Shown here: positions 17,036 to 24,696 of the stretch, piece by piece | How positions within the stretch are numbered: the first letter of the stretch is position 1 | How the letters are laid out: each line of letters opens with the position of its first letter | Source of the DNA: Pseudomonas tensinigenes | Lineage (GTDB): Bacteria > Pseudomonadota > Gammaproteobacteria > Pseudomonadales > Pseudomonadaceae | Assembly: GCF_014268445.2 (NCBI RefSeq) | Contig: NZ_CP077089.1 | Location: forward strand, 2,783,501-2,847,500 | Direction: 5' to 3' | DNA length: 64,000 bases | The notes under the pieces: model-generated | Told to the model about the DNA's origin: nothing | Databases searched by the model: none | The model's input: only the letters and a program-made list of their open reading frames with translations | Made by a program: the position numbers and the translations under genes

Positions 17036-17696
17036 ATTGAGCCTCCGCGTCACGCGGCAAGCCACGGAACATGTCGGTGTACAGGCGATAGACGACCTTC
17101 GAGGCATGGATCACGGCGGCTTGATCGGCAGGATCTTCCAGCTGATTCATCAGGCGCCGATAGGTCTGCATGTGCTCGATATCGAGCGAACCGTGAGAGC
17201 TTAGGTAACTGAACGCGGTTTCCGGCAAGGCCAAACGCTCGCGAATGCTGTCCGCCGCATGGGTGGCCAGGGCGATGCTGGTGCCTTCGAGCACATTGAC
17301 CATGCCGAACAGACCGACCGGATTGCCACGGGCGATCAGGTCGTAAAGAAAGCTGACCATCAACTCGATCGACAACGACGGCTGACCGTCGCGCACCGCA
17401 TCACGATCACCGCCACATGCAGCGATGTCGTTGAGCACCCAGTGTTCATGGCCGTATTCGTCTTCGATGTACTTGGCCACCGCTTTGCGCAGCCATTCCA
17501 GACGCGTCGGCAGGCGCGCACCGCAAGCCATCATCAGCGGCACGGTGTGGCGCACGTGGTAATACGCTTGCGCGAGAAACGCCCGATAACTGTCGAGGCT
17601 GACCTTGCCTTGCAGGGCATCGACGATGATCGGCAGGTTGAACAGTTCGTGGCGTTCCTGTTGTGTGGCTTCTTGCAGGGTGTCAAAAAAACTCAT
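17022..17696 (-). CDS. haem-oxygenase-like diiron oxidase (iron-containing redox enzyme family)
   Basis: All-helical protein of 224 residues. Candidate metal ligands are spaced as in haem-oxygenase-like diiron oxidases: Glu80-x2-His83 (EDEYGHEHW), Glu137 (VLEGTS) 57 residues later, and Asp172-x2-His175 (LDIEHMQ). The undecene-forming enzyme UndA uses a comparable E-x2-H, E, H layout, but the overall sequence is different. The ATG overlaps the ligase stop by 4 bp (ATGA). Next to an AMP-forming ligase and an SDR, it is likely to oxidise an activated acyl or amino-acyl group. The substrate is unknown. Confidence 0.78.
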   Translation of the reverse strand: MSFFDTLQEATQQERHELFNLPIIVDALQGKVSLDSYRAFLAQAYYHVRHTVPLMMACGARLPTRLEWLRKAVAKYIEDEYGHEHWVLNDIAACGGDRDAVRDGQPSLSIELMVSFLYDLIARGNPVGLFGMVNVLEGTSIALATHAADSIRERLALPETAFSYLSSHGSLDIEHMQTYRRLMNQLEDPADQAAVIHASKVVYRLYTDMFRGLPRDAEAQYAAA

Positions 17697-19174
17697 GATG
17701 CGGACTCCTCGGAAACAGCGGATTCGGTCAATTGGCTGTGGTACTGCGCGACGATGGCGTCGCGGCGCGGGCGGCCGTTGGCGGTGAGCAAGCCATTGGC
17801 GCCGGTGAAGGGTTGCGGCAAGCGCGTCCACTGATGCACCTGGGCGTAATCGGGCAAAGCCTCGTTGGCTTCGGCGACGGCAGCGGCCAGTTCGGCATCG
17901 GTGCAGTCCGGGCGATGCGGCCAGAGCAGGGCGTGATTGCACGGCAAGGCCTCGCCGTAAACGAAGGCCTGGGCGATGTGGCGGCGCTGGGTCAGTTCGG
18001 ACTCGACCCATTCCGGGTTGACGTTGCGCCCGAAACTGGTGACGAACTGGTGCTTCTTGCGGCCCTTGAGATAGAGAAAACCTTCCGGGTCGAACTCACC
18101 CAGATCGCCGCTCGGCCACCATTCCTCGGCATACGGCGCGTCGCCCAGATAACCGAGCAGCGTCGAGCCCTTGATCAGCACCTCGCCGTCCTCGGCCAGC
18201 CGCACTTCAACATGCGGCAACGGTCGGCCGACACTGCCCGGGCGGCGTGCCCCGGGTCGATTGAGGCACACCACCGAAGCGCATTCGGACAAGCCGTAAC
18301 CTTCATAAACCGGCAGCCCGACCCGTTGCGCGCGGTGCAGCAGATCCTCCGAGACCCGCGCACCGCCGACAGCGGCAAAGCGCAGGGTTTGCGGGTCGAA
18401 GGCTTTTTGTTCGGCGGCGCTGACCAGTAACAGCAGCAACTGCGGCACCAGGATCAGACTCTCCGGTGCACGGCTGGCCAGATAACCGAGCAGACGCGGA
18501 ATCTCGACGCCGCTAGCGCCCTGAATGCCGAGGGTTTTCTGGCTCGGCAAACTCAACATGGCGCCGGCATACAGCGCGGCGTAACAGCCAAGGTTTTCCA
18601 GCAGAATCGCCAACGGCAACAGCGCCAGATGATGCTGCGGGCCGGTCGCTTCGCTGGCCTGATGCAGCTCCCGTGCCACCCGCAGCAGGCTCTCGGCGCT
18701 CAGGCACACACCTTTCGGCGTGCCGGTGGTGCCGGAAGTGAAGGTGAGTTTCGCGGTGCCGACCGGCATACGATTCGGGCCACTGAACGAACGGCACCAG
18801 AACTCGCCACGTTGTTCATAACCAGCCGCGAGCAGTTCGACTCCCAGCTCCGGCTCGGCGATCACCCGTTCGGCCTGGCTCTGCTCCAGACAATGAGCGC
18901 GTTGCGCCGCACTGAAAAATGGCGGCAGCGTCACGCAGGTCAGGCCTTCGAACAGCACGGCCAGATCCCAGAGCATCGCGTCGACGCCGTTGTCCAACGC
19001 CAGCGCAATCACCTGCGCCTGCTCGTCGCGCAAACGCTCCTGGCGATACAACACTTCGGCGTACAGCGTGGCGTAATCGAGTTTCAGCGTGTCGCCCCAC
19101 AAAGCGGTCGCGTTGTCGTTGCGCCGGGCATGGTCGCGCAGGGTTTCCTGGAAGCGTTGCAGTTCAAGCGACAT
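17693..19174 (-). CDS. AMP-forming acyl ligase / acyl-CoA synthetase-like protein
   Basis: Adenylating enzyme of 493 residues. The phosphate-binding loop LTFTSGTTGTPKG lies near residues 150-162, YEGYGLSE is the second AMP motif, and SGDLGEFDPEGFLYLKGRKK the third. Near the C-terminus, TSFGRNVNPEWVE and a late lysine region (NGRPRRDAI) fit the mobile lid. AAGGAG precedes the ATG at 19174, which overlaps the hemolysin-like gene by 11 bp. It would activate a fatty or other carboxylic acid as adenylate. No carrier protein gene is adjacent. Confidence 0.88.
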   Translation of the reverse strand: MSLELQRFQETLRDHARRNDNATALWGDTLKLDYATLYAEVLYRQERLRDEQAQVIALALDNGVDAMLWDLAVLFEGLTCVTLPPFFSAAQRAHCLEQSQAERVIAEPELGVELLAAGYEQRGEFWCRSFSGPNRMPVGTAKLTFTSGTTGTPKGVCLSAESLLRVARELHQASEATGPQHHLALLPLAILLENLGCYAALYAGAMLSLPSQKTLGIQGASGVEIPRLLGYLASRAPESLILVPQLLLLLVSAAEQKAFDPQTLRFAAVGGARVSEDLLHRAQRVGLPVYEGYGLSECASVVCLNRPGARRPGSVGRPLPHVEVRLAEDGEVLIKGSTLLGYLGDAPYAEEWWPSGDLGEFDPEGFLYLKGRKKHQFVTSFGRNVNPEWVESELTQRRHIAQAFVYGEALPCNHALLWPHRPDCTDAELAAAVAEANEALPDYAQVHQWTRLPQPFTGANGLLTANGRPRRDAIVAQYHSQLTESAVSEESAS

Positions 19175-19841
19175 GGCAGGCTCCTTCAATCGAAGTCGGC
19201 AAACCCAGGCGAGTAAACAGGCCGATATCGCGCAAATGGACGAACCCGGCGCGGATGTTGCCGACGTGCACCCAAGGTTTACTTTCGTAATAACTGCCCC
19301 AGTGTTGACGCTCGTCACCCAATCGTTCCGGATCAGCGGCGCACAATGTCACTGGCTTCAGACCCAGGCGATGGAAGCTGTTGACCAGTCCGATGTTGCC
19401 GGTGAACGTCACCCATTCCAGGCCGCCCATGGCCAGCAGATAGGTGATGGCGATGATGCTCAGGCGCGCACTGCCGGTGTCGCTGGCGGCGAGATTGCCG
19501 ACTTCGACGATGGCTCTGCGCTCGACCGGACGATCCGCCGCCGCGCTGATCAAAGGCTCGATCGGCTCATCCAGATAGCGCTCAAGGAACAGTGATTCCA
19601 GATGCGCGCGACGCACCCCGGCCACGGCGCACAACTCGCCATCGCCGTTGTGCATGCCGAACAGCTCGGGCATGAAATGGCGAATGTCGGCGCCATGGGC
19701 CTTGCGAAAACGTTGCTGGATAAAGGCTTCGAACGGCTCTCGCAGGGCATCGTCGGGCAGCGCGCCGGTCAACGTCATCTGCGGTGTTTCGGCTTGACCG
19801 AAGCGCAGGGGCAGGGCGATGTTCCAGTCAAAATCGGGCAT
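19164..19841 (-). CDS. thermostable hemolysin family protein (GNAT-like fold)
   Basis: Protein of 225 residues matching the thermostable-hemolysin family. Conserved stretches include RKAHGADIRHFMPELFGM, a VEVGNLAASDTGSARLSIIAIT segment and LGLKPVTLCAADPERL. Despite the name, the family belongs to the acetyltransferase fold group and is soluble. GGGAGG before the ATG at 19841 supports the start. It is the first gene of the operon, so it may transfer the acyl group activated by the next gene. A hemolytic role is not supported by the sequence. Confidence 0.82.
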   Translation of the reverse strand: MPDFDWNIALPLRFGQAETPQMTLTGALPDDALREPFEAFIQQRFRKAHGADIRHFMPELFGMHNGDGELCAVAGVRRAHLESLFLERYLDEPIEPLISAAADRPVERRAIVEVGNLAASDTGSARLSIIAITYLLAMGGLEWVTFTGNIGLVNSFHRLGLKPVTLCAADPERLGDERQHWGSYYESKPWVHVGNIRAGFVHLRDIGLFTRLGLPTSIEGACHVA

Positions 19842-20050
19842 GGGCAGAACGCCTCCCTCAATAGGTTTGAGGCGAGTATCGGAGGCATTTCTTAACGAAG
19901 TCTGAAGGTGAAAAAAGGTTAACGTGAGGGTCTGTCTTCAGACTCTCTTAAGACTGGGCGGGCAGGGTAACGCCGTCGGTTCGCCCAACAACCGGAGCGA
20001 GGCGGTCGAACGAATCGGCCGTCACTCACGACAATCACGAGGCACAGCTT
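19842..20050. promoter_or_regulatory. divergent promoter region, seven-gene operon / cytochrome b561
   Basis: The 209 bp hold an inverted repeat GTCTGAAG (19900-19907) / CTTCAGAC (19936-19943). There are also CTTAAC (19891-19896) and the palindrome CTTAAG (19947-19952). QseB/PmrA-type regulators bind repeats of the CTTAA kind, so the operon's own response regulator might act here. This is suggestive only. Confidence 0.4.
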
Positions 20051-20599
20051 ATGTCCCGAGACATCGCCGTAACCCGTTACGGAAAACTCTCAATCACCCT
20101 GCACTGGCTGATGCTGGCGCTGTTCGTCGGCGTCTACGCCTGCGTCGAAATCAAGGGCTACCTGCCCAAGGGCAGCGAAGCGCGCGGCTTGCTGATGGGC
20201 TTCCACGGCCTGTTCGGCGCGAGCATCTTCGCCCTGGTGTGGATCCGCCTGCTCGGCCGCCTCAGCCCACGCCCGCCGATCACGCCCAAACCACCCGCGT
20301 GGCAGACCGGCATCGCGCACCTGATGCACCTGGCGCTTTATGGGCTGATGATCGCCACGCCGATCCTCGCCTGGCTGATGCTCGCGGCGGGCGACAAACC
20401 GTTCCCGTACTTCGGCTTCCACGTCCCGGCACCCGTGGCCATCGACCCGGACTTCGCCAAACAACTGAAGTACTGGCATGAACTGATTGGCAGCACCGGT
20501 TACTGGCTGATCGGGCTGCACGCGCTGGCGGGGTTGTTTCACCATTATTGGGTGCGGGATAACACCCTCGTGCGGATGCTGCCGGGCCGCACCGAATAA
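20051..20599 (+). CDS. cytochrome b561 family protein
   Basis: Inner-membrane di-haem cytochrome of 182 residues with four predicted helices. Histidines suited to haem binding lie in ITLHWLMLALFV, LLMGFHGLFGASI, LMHLALYGLM and IGLHALAGLFHHYW. Members of this family shuttle electrons between quinol and periplasmic partners or superoxide. GAGG precedes the ATG. It is divergent from the seven-gene operon. Confidence 0.88.
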   Translation: MSRDIAVTRYGKLSITLHWLMLALFVGVYACVEIKGYLPKGSEARGLLMGFHGLFGASIFALVWIRLLGRLSPRPPITPKPPAWQTGIAHLMHLALYGLMIATPILAWLMLAAGDKPFPYFGFHVPAPVAIDPDFAKQLKYWHELIGSTGYWLIGLHALAGLFHHYWVRDNTLVRMLPGRTE

Positions 20600-20615
20600 C
20601 CCTGATCCACTACAA

Positions 20616-20710
20616 CCCCTGTGGGAGCGAGCCTGCTCGCGAAAGCGGTGTGTCAGCCTACGATGATTTTGGCTGACATGGCCCCTTCGCGAGCAGGCTC
20701 GCTCCCACAG
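20616..20710. repeat. inverted REP pair (GAGCCTGCTCGC type)
   Basis: Forward unit from 20616 and inverted unit ending at 20710, about 30 bases apart, downstream of the cytochrome gene. Confidence 0.9.
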
Positions 20711-20829
20711 TTTTTTGTGGCGTCTGGCAGAGCGGGGCAGTTGCCGGAACCGCACTTCGCGTCCACTCTATGACCTGCCGACAAGGAGCGTCCGCCGACC
20801 CTCCGTCGTGACCACAGGGAGCTTGCAGC

Positions 20830-21042
20830 ATGAGCGAAGACAACAAGGTAAAAGGCCCGGCGTCATACTTTCCCTCCATTGAGAAAAAATACGGCCAGCC
20901 CATCGATCACTGGCTAAACCTGCTCGCCGGCATCAGCGACAAGAAACACATGGAACTGGTGGCATGGCTCAAGGAAGAACACGGCATGGGACACGGTCAT
21001 GCCAACGCCTTGGTCGCGCATCATCTGGCGGGTAAAAAGTGA
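20830..21042 (+). CDS. DUF4287 domain protein
   Basis: Small protein of 70 residues, almost entirely the DUF4287 domain. It shows YFPSIEKKYGQPIDHWLNLL, then KHMELVAWLKEEHGMGHGHANALVAHH. The family's function is not known. GGGAGC lies 8 bases before the ATG. The GNAT gene starts 13 bases after its stop, so they are probably cotranscribed. Confidence 0.85.
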   Translation: MSEDNKVKGPASYFPSIEKKYGQPIDHWLNLLAGISDKKHMELVAWLKEEHGMGHGHANALVAHHLAGKK

Positions 21043-21055
21043 GGGCAGGGCAGCG

Positions 21056-21535
21056 ATGAATTTCTCCCACCGGCCAGTGACGGCCGACGACGTCAACACC
21101 CTGATCAGCTTTCCCCAAGGCGAACAAGAGCTGTTCTTCATGTTCCCGAAAGCCAACTTCCCGCTGACGGAAGAGCAGATGCACAGCGCAATCAGCCAGC
21201 GCTTCGACTCCACGGCTTTTCTGGCCAACGGCGAGTTCGTTGGCTTCGCCAACTTCTACCGCGCTGAGCACGACGGCATCTGCTGCATCGGCAACGTCAT
21301 CGTCGCGCCCTACGCCCGTGGGCAAGGTGTGGCGCGGTACATTGTCGAAACCATGACCGCAGTGGGCTTCGAAAAGTACCAGGCCAAGGAAGTGCAACTG
21401 TCCTGCTTCAACGAAAACACCGCCGGCCTGCTGCTCTACCCAAAACTCGGCTTCGTGCCGTACTCCATCGAAGAACGCCCGGCGCCAAATGGTGGACGAT
21501 CCGCCCTCATCAACATGACACGCCACCGACCATAG
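21056..21535 (+). CDS. GNAT-family N-acetyltransferase
   Basis: Acetyltransferase of 159 residues. The core is IGNVIVAPYARGQGVARYIVETM, with the acetyl-CoA loop R-G-Q-G-V-A, followed by VQLSCFNENTAGLLLYPKLGF. The ATG at 21056 lies 13 bases after the DUF4287 stop with GGGCAGGGCAG upstream. The substrate is unknown. Confidence 0.88.
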   Translation: MNFSHRPVTADDVNTLISFPQGEQELFFMFPKANFPLTEEQMHSAISQRFDSTAFLANGEFVGFANFYRAEHDGICCIGNVIVAPYARGQGVARYIVETMTAVGFEKYQAKEVQLSCFNENTAGLLLYPKLGFVPYSIEERPAPNGGRSALINMTRHRP

Positions 21536-21546
21536 CCATCCCCCAA

Positions 21547-21785
21547 TCCCTGTGGGAGCCGGGCTTGCCCGCGATGACGCCAGCCCGCCCGCCGCGAATC
21601 CCAACCCAACCACAATCCCCTGTAGGAGTGAGCCTGCTCGCGATAACGCCAGCCCAACCGCCCCAAATCCAAAGCCAGACTCAATCCCCTGTAGGAGTGA
21701 GCCTGCTCGCGATAACGCCAGCTCAGCCACCACCAATCCCAGCTCAACCACAAATCCCTGTGGGAGCGAGCTTGCTCGCGAAGAC
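21547..21785 (+). repeat. tandem array of four same-orientation REP units, 69-70 bp period
   Basis: Four units of the type CCCTGTgGGAGCGAGCCTGCTCGCGA start their TGT at 21551, 21621, 21690 and 21759. The periods are 70, 69 and 69 bp. The sequence between units also shares GCCAGC and CAACC motifs. The first unit is the GAGCCGGGCTTGCCCGCGA variant and the second and third are TAGGAGTGAGCC variants, so the array was built from diverging copies. Most other REPs in the window are inverted pairs. Open frames through the array are repeat artefacts. Confidence 0.85.
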
Positions 21786-21904
21786 GCCCACCCAGTCCAC
21801 CCATCAACCACTGACCGAAATAAACAGTAAAAACCACCACTGTTTAAACGAAGCCTCAAGTAACCACCGAAACCCTACAACGCCTTGCGCCGTTACCTAC
21901 GACT

Positions 21905-22181
21905 AAGCCAGAATCCGCCGGCTTGTGCGTCTAGGTCGCGGGTTCTATCGTCTGTCGGTCGCTGAAAAACAGTGATCGGGTTTGGTAGCCCTGAGTTTTC
22001 GTAGATTGCATAAGCATCATGATTCGCAGTGTCTGTTCGACACGGCTTTATGGTGGTCATGCACAGGGCGTCTTCGGGCGCGCCGGTTTTCTACGTCCCG
22101 GTCTACCAACCTGCGCATGGCCGCCACCCTCGTTTGGTAGCGAGAGTGATGGTTCCTTTTTTTGACGTAGGAGCTTCATCA
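21905..22181 (+). ncRNA. structured leader of the DUF6124 gene (candidate cis RNA element)
   Basis: About 275 bases with several clean foldings. GTGTC-TGTTC-GACAC at 22029-22043. GCGTC-TTCG-GGCGC at 22068-22081, a UUCG tetraloop hairpin with one G-U pair. CTCG-TTTGGTAG-CGAG near 22129-22144. CTACCAA at 22103-22109 is complementary to TTGGTAG, which occurs both at 21982-21988 and at 22134-22140. These give two alternative pairings just before the ribosome site. The second arrangement lies about 30 bases before the TAGGAG Shine-Dalgarno, so control of translation is plausible. I do not know a named family for it. Confidence 0.45.
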
Positions 22182-22544
22182 ATGATCAAACCAACACCCA
22201 ACCCACCCGAAACCGACCCCACATCCCCCTACGAATCCCCCGATTCCAAGCGATTCCACGAAGCCGCCGAACGCGCCCTCGACCACTACCTCAAACCCGC
22301 CAGCCAAATCATGGCCAGCACCCAACAACCCGAACGCATGTACCTCGCCAACCCGAAGTACAACAGCGAATCCCTGCTCGCCAACGCCAGCGAAACCCTC
22401 GGCTCCGCCAGCGAAATGCTCCTGAACTTCGCCGCCATGCTCGACACCCCGCACCGCAAAACCGCACTGGGCATCGCCCAAGTCGTGATGCTCGGCGAAA
22501 TCGCCGTCAACCAAGCGCTGGATAACGTCGAAATCGCCAGCTAA
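22182..22544 (+). CDS. DUF6124 family protein
   Basis: Protein of 120 residues typical of a Pseudomonas-only family. It has a Pro-rich N-terminus (MIKPTPNPPETDPTSP), then FHEAAERALDHYLKP, then SLLANASETLGSASEMLLNFA and a C-terminal helix ending LGEIAVNQALDNVEIAS. TAGGAG at 22169-22174 sets the start at 22182. No function is known. The long structured leader and the hairpin downstream suggest tight post-transcriptional control. Confidence 0.8.
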   Translation: MIKPTPNPPETDPTSPYESPDSKRFHEAAERALDHYLKPASQIMASTQQPERMYLANPKYNSESLLANASETLGSASEMLLNFAAMLDTPHRKTALGIAQVVMLGEIAVNQALDNVEIAS

Positions 22545-22556
22545 CCAACCCCACCC

Positions 22557-22578
22557 CGACGAGGGAAAACCCTCGTCG
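22557..22578 (+). terminator. stem-loop after the DUF6124 gene
   Basis: CGACGAGGG, loop AAAA, CCCTCGTCG is a perfect 9-bp stem 12 bases after the stop codon. There is no following T tract, so it may be an mRNA stabilising or processing hairpin rather than a terminator. Confidence 0.5.
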
Positions 22579-22683
22579 AACCCCGTGGTCACACCCTGGC
22601 TGGCACACGGCCACGGCTTGCGCCCCCCAGCCACGGCTGTCACCCTTCGGGCCGTTCTCAAGGATCAGAACCAGGAATCACGG

Positions 22684-22797
22684 ATGAGTGGCTACGTACC
22701 CAACCCCCCGAAAAACCACCGCTACGAAGAAGCCAAACCCGTCGATATTCACGCCCAGTTGGGCCGGTTTATGAAGAGCATGGGAAATAGCCAATGA
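22684..22797 (+). CDS. small protein (37 residues)
   Basis: ATG at 22684 opens MSGYVPNPPKNHRYEEAKPV and ends in RFMKSMGNSQ. CAGGAA lies 9 bases upstream. The composition (Pro/Lys-rich start, amphipathic end) and codon use match the upstream DUF6124 gene rather than the AT-rich block that follows. It could be a second cistron of that unit. The function is unknown, and coding is likely but not certain. Confidence 0.5.
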   Translation: MSGYVPNPPKNHRYEEAKPVDIHAQLGRFMKSMGNSQ

Positions 22798-22819
22798 CAG
22801 GGAAAAATGGTATTTAGAG

Positions 22820-23827
22820 TTAATCAGAGCCTAGTCGTCGTACAGGTGCATTGTTATCTAGTTTAGATGCTTGGTTTTTTATTAAATCCTGGGCGGATAT
22901 TCCGGTAGACTCAATTGTTTTAATCATTTCGTCCTTCAGTTCTTTGAAGTCTTTGTTCATTTTTAATAAGTATTCTTTTTGTATCTGTCCGCTACTAGAT
23001 GTAACAAAGCTTTTGTCGTTGGAGATTGTAATGGTTCTCCCAAGTGTTGTTGTACAATCTAAAAAGCTTTCGCTTGAAAGTATTGCTATTGGGTTCGGTT
23101 TGTAACCTGTTGATAGAAGAGCTTTCACTGAGTCTCGCTCAATCATTAATTCGTAAAGCGAGGCGAGGACATTGCTTTCTTTTGTTCCTACCGAGTTTAA
23201 TAGCTCCCTAGACAAAAAAGCGACTTTTTCATTTATCTCGATTAAATGCGCCATCGTGTCTGCCATCCGAGCATTTTCATTTTCTTGTAATAGAAATGAA
23301 AACATTATTCCGGCCCACTGCTGTCTTAAGTAGTTCTCGATGTCGTTGAAGTCTCGGAATGGGATCAAGGCGTTGTTGGCTGCTTGTGTTCTTACTTCGT
23401 CAATGAACTCAAAAATTTTCGGTGCGTTTTTATCAATTGACGGGTATGAGATTTTGGATCTGTCCAACTCCTTATTGTTTTTGTTGGATGTGTAAACGAA
23501 ATGGTCTGAATAAACGGCTTGCTCTATTAAAGCAAATATCGGAATTTTTCGTTTGATAGCTTCTCTGTATTCCTCGTTTGTTATTGATGTTTTCTTTCCG
23601 TTGAACTCTCCACCAAACCTGCCTCCGATAATTAGTACGAATAGTTGGCAGTTCGGTACCTCTGTTAAGCAGGAGTCGTGAGTATGTTTTTTGGGGTCAT
23701 AAAAAACAGCGCCGTCGTCACTTAAAACCGGTTCGTACCCGATATTTCTAATAAAGTATTTCAGGTTCTCTCTGATGTATTTCAGATCATAACAAGTGGA
23801 GCTGACAAAAACTCTTGGAGTCGCCAT
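22820..23827 (-). CDS. DUF4062 domain protein
   Basis: Protein of 335 residues. The first 100 or so are a DUF4062 domain: RVFVSSTCYDLKYIRENLKYF, then VPNCQLFVLIIGGRFGGEF and SITNEEYREAIKRKIPIFALIE. This is a TIR/flavodoxin-like fold often found at the N-terminus of signalling or defence proteins. The rest is mostly helical (LQENENARMADTMAHLIEI, then a long Lys/Glu-rich C-terminus) with no recognised effector. AGAGGAAAC precedes the ATG. The gene is very AT-rich compared with the chromosome, which points to recent transfer. Confidence 0.75.
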   Translation of the reverse strand: MATPRVFVSSTCYDLKYIRENLKYFIRNIGYEPVLSDDGAVFYDPKKHTHDSCLTEVPNCQLFVLIIGGRFGGEFNGKKTSITNEEYREAIKRKIPIFALIEQAVYSDHFVYTSNKNNKELDRSKISYPSIDKNAPKIFEFIDEVRTQAANNALIPFRDFNDIENYLRQQWAGIMFSFLLQENENARMADTMAHLIEINEKVAFLSRELLNSVGTKESNVLASLYELMIERDSVKALLSTGYKPNPIAILSSESFLDCTTTLGRTITISNDKSFVTSSSGQIQKEYLLKMNKDFKELKDEMIKTIESTGISAQDLIKNQASKLDNNAPVRRLGSD

Positions 23828-24026
23828 TTGTTTCCTCTGGGGGAGTTGAAGGTGAAAGTTTTAATTATCGAATGAAAAAAAGCTAATCTTAGGGTTGGGG
23901 TGTCGATATTTATCTCGCAAAAAGGAAAGCGGTGTAAAGATGGTGGTAGGCTATTCAAGGTGGTGGCTTAACCTAACTTTGCACCTCGGGGCGAATATCA
24001 AAGCGCTAAAAAACGATCGTCTAGAT
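23828..24026. other. AT-rich intergenic region
   Basis: This 199-bp stretch between two same-strand AT-rich genes contains the promoter region of the DUF4062 gene. I see no repeat, RNA or ORF in it. Confidence 0.5.
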
Positions 24027-24545
24027 TTATTCTGAGCATAGTATCGGCCAGCCATGTTTTGATCTCCAAACTTGTTCTCCAAGGCGGAGCATGACTTCTT
24101 TGCATTGGCAATCTGTCATGAATCTGTAGAGTGTTACAAAGTTGAATATCCACTCGTACTTATGAAGTTCAGGGTATTTAAAAAGAGCGAGGCCAGCAGT
24201 TCCAGGGTCCGCGAAGGTGTGCTCGCGTGCGCGAGATTGCAACTTTGATGTCAAGCCAGAGTAGACGCCTTTGGTATTGAAGTATGGTGAAAGGTTGTCC
24301 GAGAAGCGTTTGGCCCTGTGCTGAATATCATAATTCTTCACCTTAACAATCTCTTGATCCTTTGCTCTCGAATAAGTATTGCTCCACAAATTTTGCTGTT
24401 GTAGAACGCTGATAGGTGTGTTCGTACTTATGTAGTACCAGCCTGGTGTTTCCGGAATCCCAATGCGGTGATGCCATTGTTTGTTTTGAAAGTCAATTTG
24501 TACGCTGGAGTGCGTGCTGTCGAGGTAATCAACTAAGTTTTTCAT
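24027..24545 (-). CDS. GIY-YIG-like nuclease domain protein
   Basis: Protein of 172 residues. GWYYIST at 35-41 and GVYSGLTSKLQSRAREHT at 93-110 resemble the paired GIY and YIG strands and the catalytic-Arg helix, with His109. Glu157 in MLRLGEQVWRSKHGWP fits the metal-binding Glu of that fold. An insertion of about 50 residues separates the two motifs, which is unusual, so the assignment is tentative. It is AT-rich and on the same strand as the DUF4062 gene downstream and the unassigned gene upstream. Confidence 0.55.
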   Translation of the reverse strand: MKNLVDYLDSTHSSVQIDFQNKQWHHRIGIPETPGWYYISTNTPISVLQQQNLWSNTYSRAKDQEIVKVKNYDIQHRAKRFSDNLSPYFNTKGVYSGLTSKLQSRAREHTFADPGTAGLALFKYPELHKYEWIFNFVTLYRFMTDCQCKEVMLRLGEQVWRSKHGWPILCSE

Positions 24546-24696
24546 GAGAACTCTGATGTCTTAATCGTTGCGCCACAAATTAATATGGTGTTAATGGTTT
24601 TTTGAGTGTGAGCAATGGTCATGCCTTGGTTTTTAAATAAGAGGGGATAAAATTAAAAAAATATCAATTTTACATATATACGCTGAAGGCTTTTGC

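Noticed and set aside
21547..21785. Possible CRISPR array (about 30-base repeats every 69-70 bp)
   Set aside because: The repeats are members of the dispersed REP family, are imperfect, the interspersed sequences share motifs, and no cas gene is present.
21552..21906. Repetitive open frames coding for CRSEPARDNAS-type units
   Set aside because: They are translations of the REP array; the repeat occurs many times elsewhere outside genes.
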